Shown: piece by piece, positions 59,489-61,087 of the stretch | Layout: every line of letters starts with the position of its first letter | Position numbering within the stretch: position 1 is the stretch's first letter | From: JAVBTT01 sp031550325 | GTDB taxonomy: Bacteria; Bacillota; Clostridia; Oscillospirales; UBA929 | Assembly (NCBI GenBank): GCA_031550325.1 | Contig: JAVBOR010000057.1 | Location: 1-61,087 of the forward strand | Length of the DNA stretch: 61,087 nt | Direction of reading: 5' to 3' | The notes under the pieces: model-generated | The model's database searches: none | The model's input: only the letters and a program-made list of their open reading frames with translations | Told to the model about the DNA's origin: nothing | Position numbers and translations under genes: made by a program

Positions 59489-60693
59489 CAGTCTTTGAAG
59501 AACTGAAAGCCCGCGGACTCATCTCCCAGACGTCGGGGGAAGACGCCGTCAAGAAACTCATCGACGAGGGAAGGGCTGTGTTTTATACCGGTTTTGACGC
59601 CACAGCCGACAGCCTGACCGTGGGACACTTTTTGCCGCTGATCCTGATGCGCCACCTGCAGCGCGCCGGGAACAAGCCCATTGCGCTCATTGGCGGCGGC
59701 ACGACCATGGTGGGCGACCCGACCGATAAAACGGACATGCGCAGCATGCTGACAGTGGCCAGGATTGATGAGAACGCCGAGCGTTTCAAGGCGCAGATGC
59801 GCCGGTTTATTGACTTTCCGCCGGCCGTCATGGTCAACAATGCCGACTGGCTGCGAAACCTGAATTACATCGAATTTTTGCGCGATGTGGGCGTGCACTT
59901 TTCGGTCAACCGCATGCTCACCGCCGATTGCTATAAGTCCCGCCTTGAGCGCGGCCTGAGCTTTTTGGAGTTTAACTACATGATCATGCAGAGCTATGAC
60001 TATCTGCACCTGCACGAGCATCTCGGCTGCAACCTGCAATGCGGCGGAGACGACCAGTGGTCCAACATGCTCGGCGGCACCGAGCTCATCCGGCGCAAGC
60101 TTGGCCACGACACCCATGTGCTGACGCTGCCGCTCTTGCTGACCTCGGAAGGCGCCAAAATGGGCAAGACCGCCAAAGGGGCGCTCTGGCTCAGCAAGGA
60201 AAAGACGTCGCCCTATGAGTTTTATCAGTATTTCCGCAACACCGCCGACGCCGACGTGATTGTGTATCTAAAACGCCTGACCTTTGTGCCGCTTGAGGAG
60301 ATTGCCGAAATGGAATCGCTCCGGGGCGAGCAGCTCAACGTGGCGAAAGAGCGGCTGGCCTTTGAGCTCACCGCGCTTGTACACGGGCAGGAGGAGGCGG
60401 GCGCCGCACAGGCTTCCTCGCGCGCGCTGTTCTCGGGCGGCGCTTTACCGGCCGATACGCCGACAACCAGGCTAAGCGCCGTGGAGGATCTGGGCGTTCT
60501 GGATCTGCTCTTACTGTGCAAGCTGATCCCCTCGAAGGGGGAGGGAAGACGCCTTATCGAACAGGGCGGGCTGGAGCTTGACGGTGTGAAGGTGGAGAGC
60601 TTTTCAGACATTGTCCCTGCGGGTCGGTTTTCGGGCGAGGGCGTTTTGATCAAGAAGGGCAAAAAGACCTTCCACCGCGTTGTCAGTGAGTAA
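59485..60693 (+). CDS. tyrS: Tyrosyl-tRNA synthetase
   Basis: A 402-residue class I synthetase charging tRNA-Tyr. The HIGH-like box is SLTVGHFLPL and the KMSKS-like box KMGKTAKGALWL; tyrosine-binding QSYDYLHLH and CGGDDQWSN are intact. A C-terminal S4 domain (LLLCKLIPSKGEGRRLIEQGGLELDGVKV) binds the tRNA arm. AAGGAGA precedes ATG 59485, overlapping recN. No T-box leader is possible because it lies inside the operon. It is followed by a strong repeat hairpin. Confidence 0.96.
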   Translation: MTVFEELKARGLISQTSGEDAVKKLIDEGRAVFYTGFDATADSLTVGHFLPLILMRHLQRAGNKPIALIGGGTTMVGDPTDKTDMRSMLTVARIDENAERFKAQMRRFIDFPPAVMVNNADWLRNLNYIEFLRDVGVHFSVNRMLTADCYKSRLERGLSFLEFNYMIMQSYDYLHLHEHLGCNLQCGGDDQWSNMLGGTELIRRKLGHDTHVLTLPLLLTSEGAKMGKTAKGALWLSKEKTSPYEFYQYFRNTADADVIVYLKRLTFVPLEEIAEMESLRGEQLNVAKERLAFELTALVHGQEEAGAAQASSRALFSGGALPADTPTTRLSAVEDLGVLDLLLLCKLIPSKGEGRRLIEQGGLELDGVKVESFSDIVPAGRFSGEGVLIKKGKKTFHRVVSE

Positions 60694-60710
60694 GTACTGA
60701 GATACAAAGG

Positions 60711-61087
60711 AAAGGCGTTCCCGGATTCGTTCCGGGAACGCCTTTCTCAGACTGTCAAAGAACTCTGGTTCTATGACAAACGGGAGTTGGATCAAACCGC
60801 TGAGGCGGTTTGCAGGGAAACGGTTTCGAGAAATGAATTCCCGAAACCGTTGTGTTCCTATTTTTCCTGGATTCAGTCCAGCAAGAACCTGCCGCCTGCG
60901 GCGTCAGGCTGAGGGGCGGTCATTGGCCGCCCTTCAGCCTGTAGACAAAGCCGCCTCTTCGTTCCTTTGCGCAAAACCACGTCGAGCCTGACGCCGAAGG
61001 CGGCGGGTCCCTGCTGGACTGGTTGAGCGCAAAGCATGGAAACAAGTGACTTTCACGGATTCACTCCGGGAAAGTCACCCAATGCGC
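60711..61087. repeat. Palindromic repeat mosaic, copy F (right edge)
   Basis: Begins 18 bases after tyrS. Hairpins: AAAGGCGTTCCCGG with its complement around an ATTCGTT loop (60712-60745), GTCAAAGAA/TTCTATGAC (60754-60778), AAACCGC/GCGGTTT (60795-60811), CGGTTTCG/CGAAACCG (60821-60849), then a stretch shared with 48970-49012 and, from about 60941, the long unit whose last 143 bases also occur at 36377-36519 and, from GCCTGACGCC on, at 49008-49109; copy A holds the reverse complement. The window ends inside the unit. The first hairpin can end the nusB-tyrS transcript. Confidence 0.85.

Overview
The window is a block of chromosome from a GC-rich, endospore-forming member of the Clostridia, most likely in or near the Oscillospirales. 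The evidence is a complete spoIIIA operon, a gerW homologue, the order nusB-xseA-xseB-ispA-dxs-tlyA-nadK-argR-recN, the order scpA-scpB-DUF2953-gerW-dac-rluB, an IspH-ribosomal S1 fusion, TTG/GTG starts and strong Shine-Dalgarno (SD) sequences. No rRNA, tRNA, prophage, insertion sequence or CRISPR array was seen.

Layout. 1-2750: two small conserved hypotheticals and an orphan LacI regulator set among palindromic repeats. 2748-7259: a MoxR ATPase, DUF58 and transglutaminase operon. 7293-14376: pcrA, rplS, two signal peptidases, rbgA, rnhB, yraN and thrC. 14572-23418: a short DUF1540 gene missed by length cut-offs, a metallophosphoesterase, tig-clpP-clpX, lon, engB and lysA. 23458-27555: a site-2-type protease, scpA, scpB, DUF2953, gerW and a D,D-carboxypeptidase. 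27771-34039: rluB, an RpiR regulator, an HI0933-type flavoprotein, cmk, plsC and ispH-rpsA. 34134-38443: two convergent exported proteins, one with WG repeats and SLH motifs, the other with thirteen 23-residue leucine-rich repeats. 38707-41453: a pspA-ydjG-ydjI-like envelope-stress operon on the minus strand. 41635-46314: spoIIIAA to spoIIIAH behind a good sigma-E promoter. 46420-48788: an Asp23 protein and a membrane diguanylate cyclase. 49418-60693: nusB through tyrS.

Most notable content. Between a divergent-PAP2 gene and dxs lies a non-coding stretch of about 580 nt followed by a membrane-protein gene. Position, length, partner gene and a 9-bp closing helix identify them as an OLE RNA (ornate, large, extremophilic) and its partner OapA. 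Six intergenic gaps are filled with mosaics of perfect hairpins. Several of these share a loop close to ATTYACT while their stems differ in compensated fashion, and a unit of about 140 bp recurs nearly unchanged. The repeats sit only between transcription units, mostly behind stop codons, so they may act as terminators or mRNA-end structures as well as mobile sequence.

Working logic. Much of the window serves envelope and isoprenoid biology: ispA, dxs, ispH, plsC, the divergent PAP2 protein, OLE/OapA, PspA and the signal peptidases. Alongside are protein quality control (tig, clpXP, lon), chromosome maintenance (pcrA, scpAB, recN, xseAB) and sporulation (spoIIIA, gerW).
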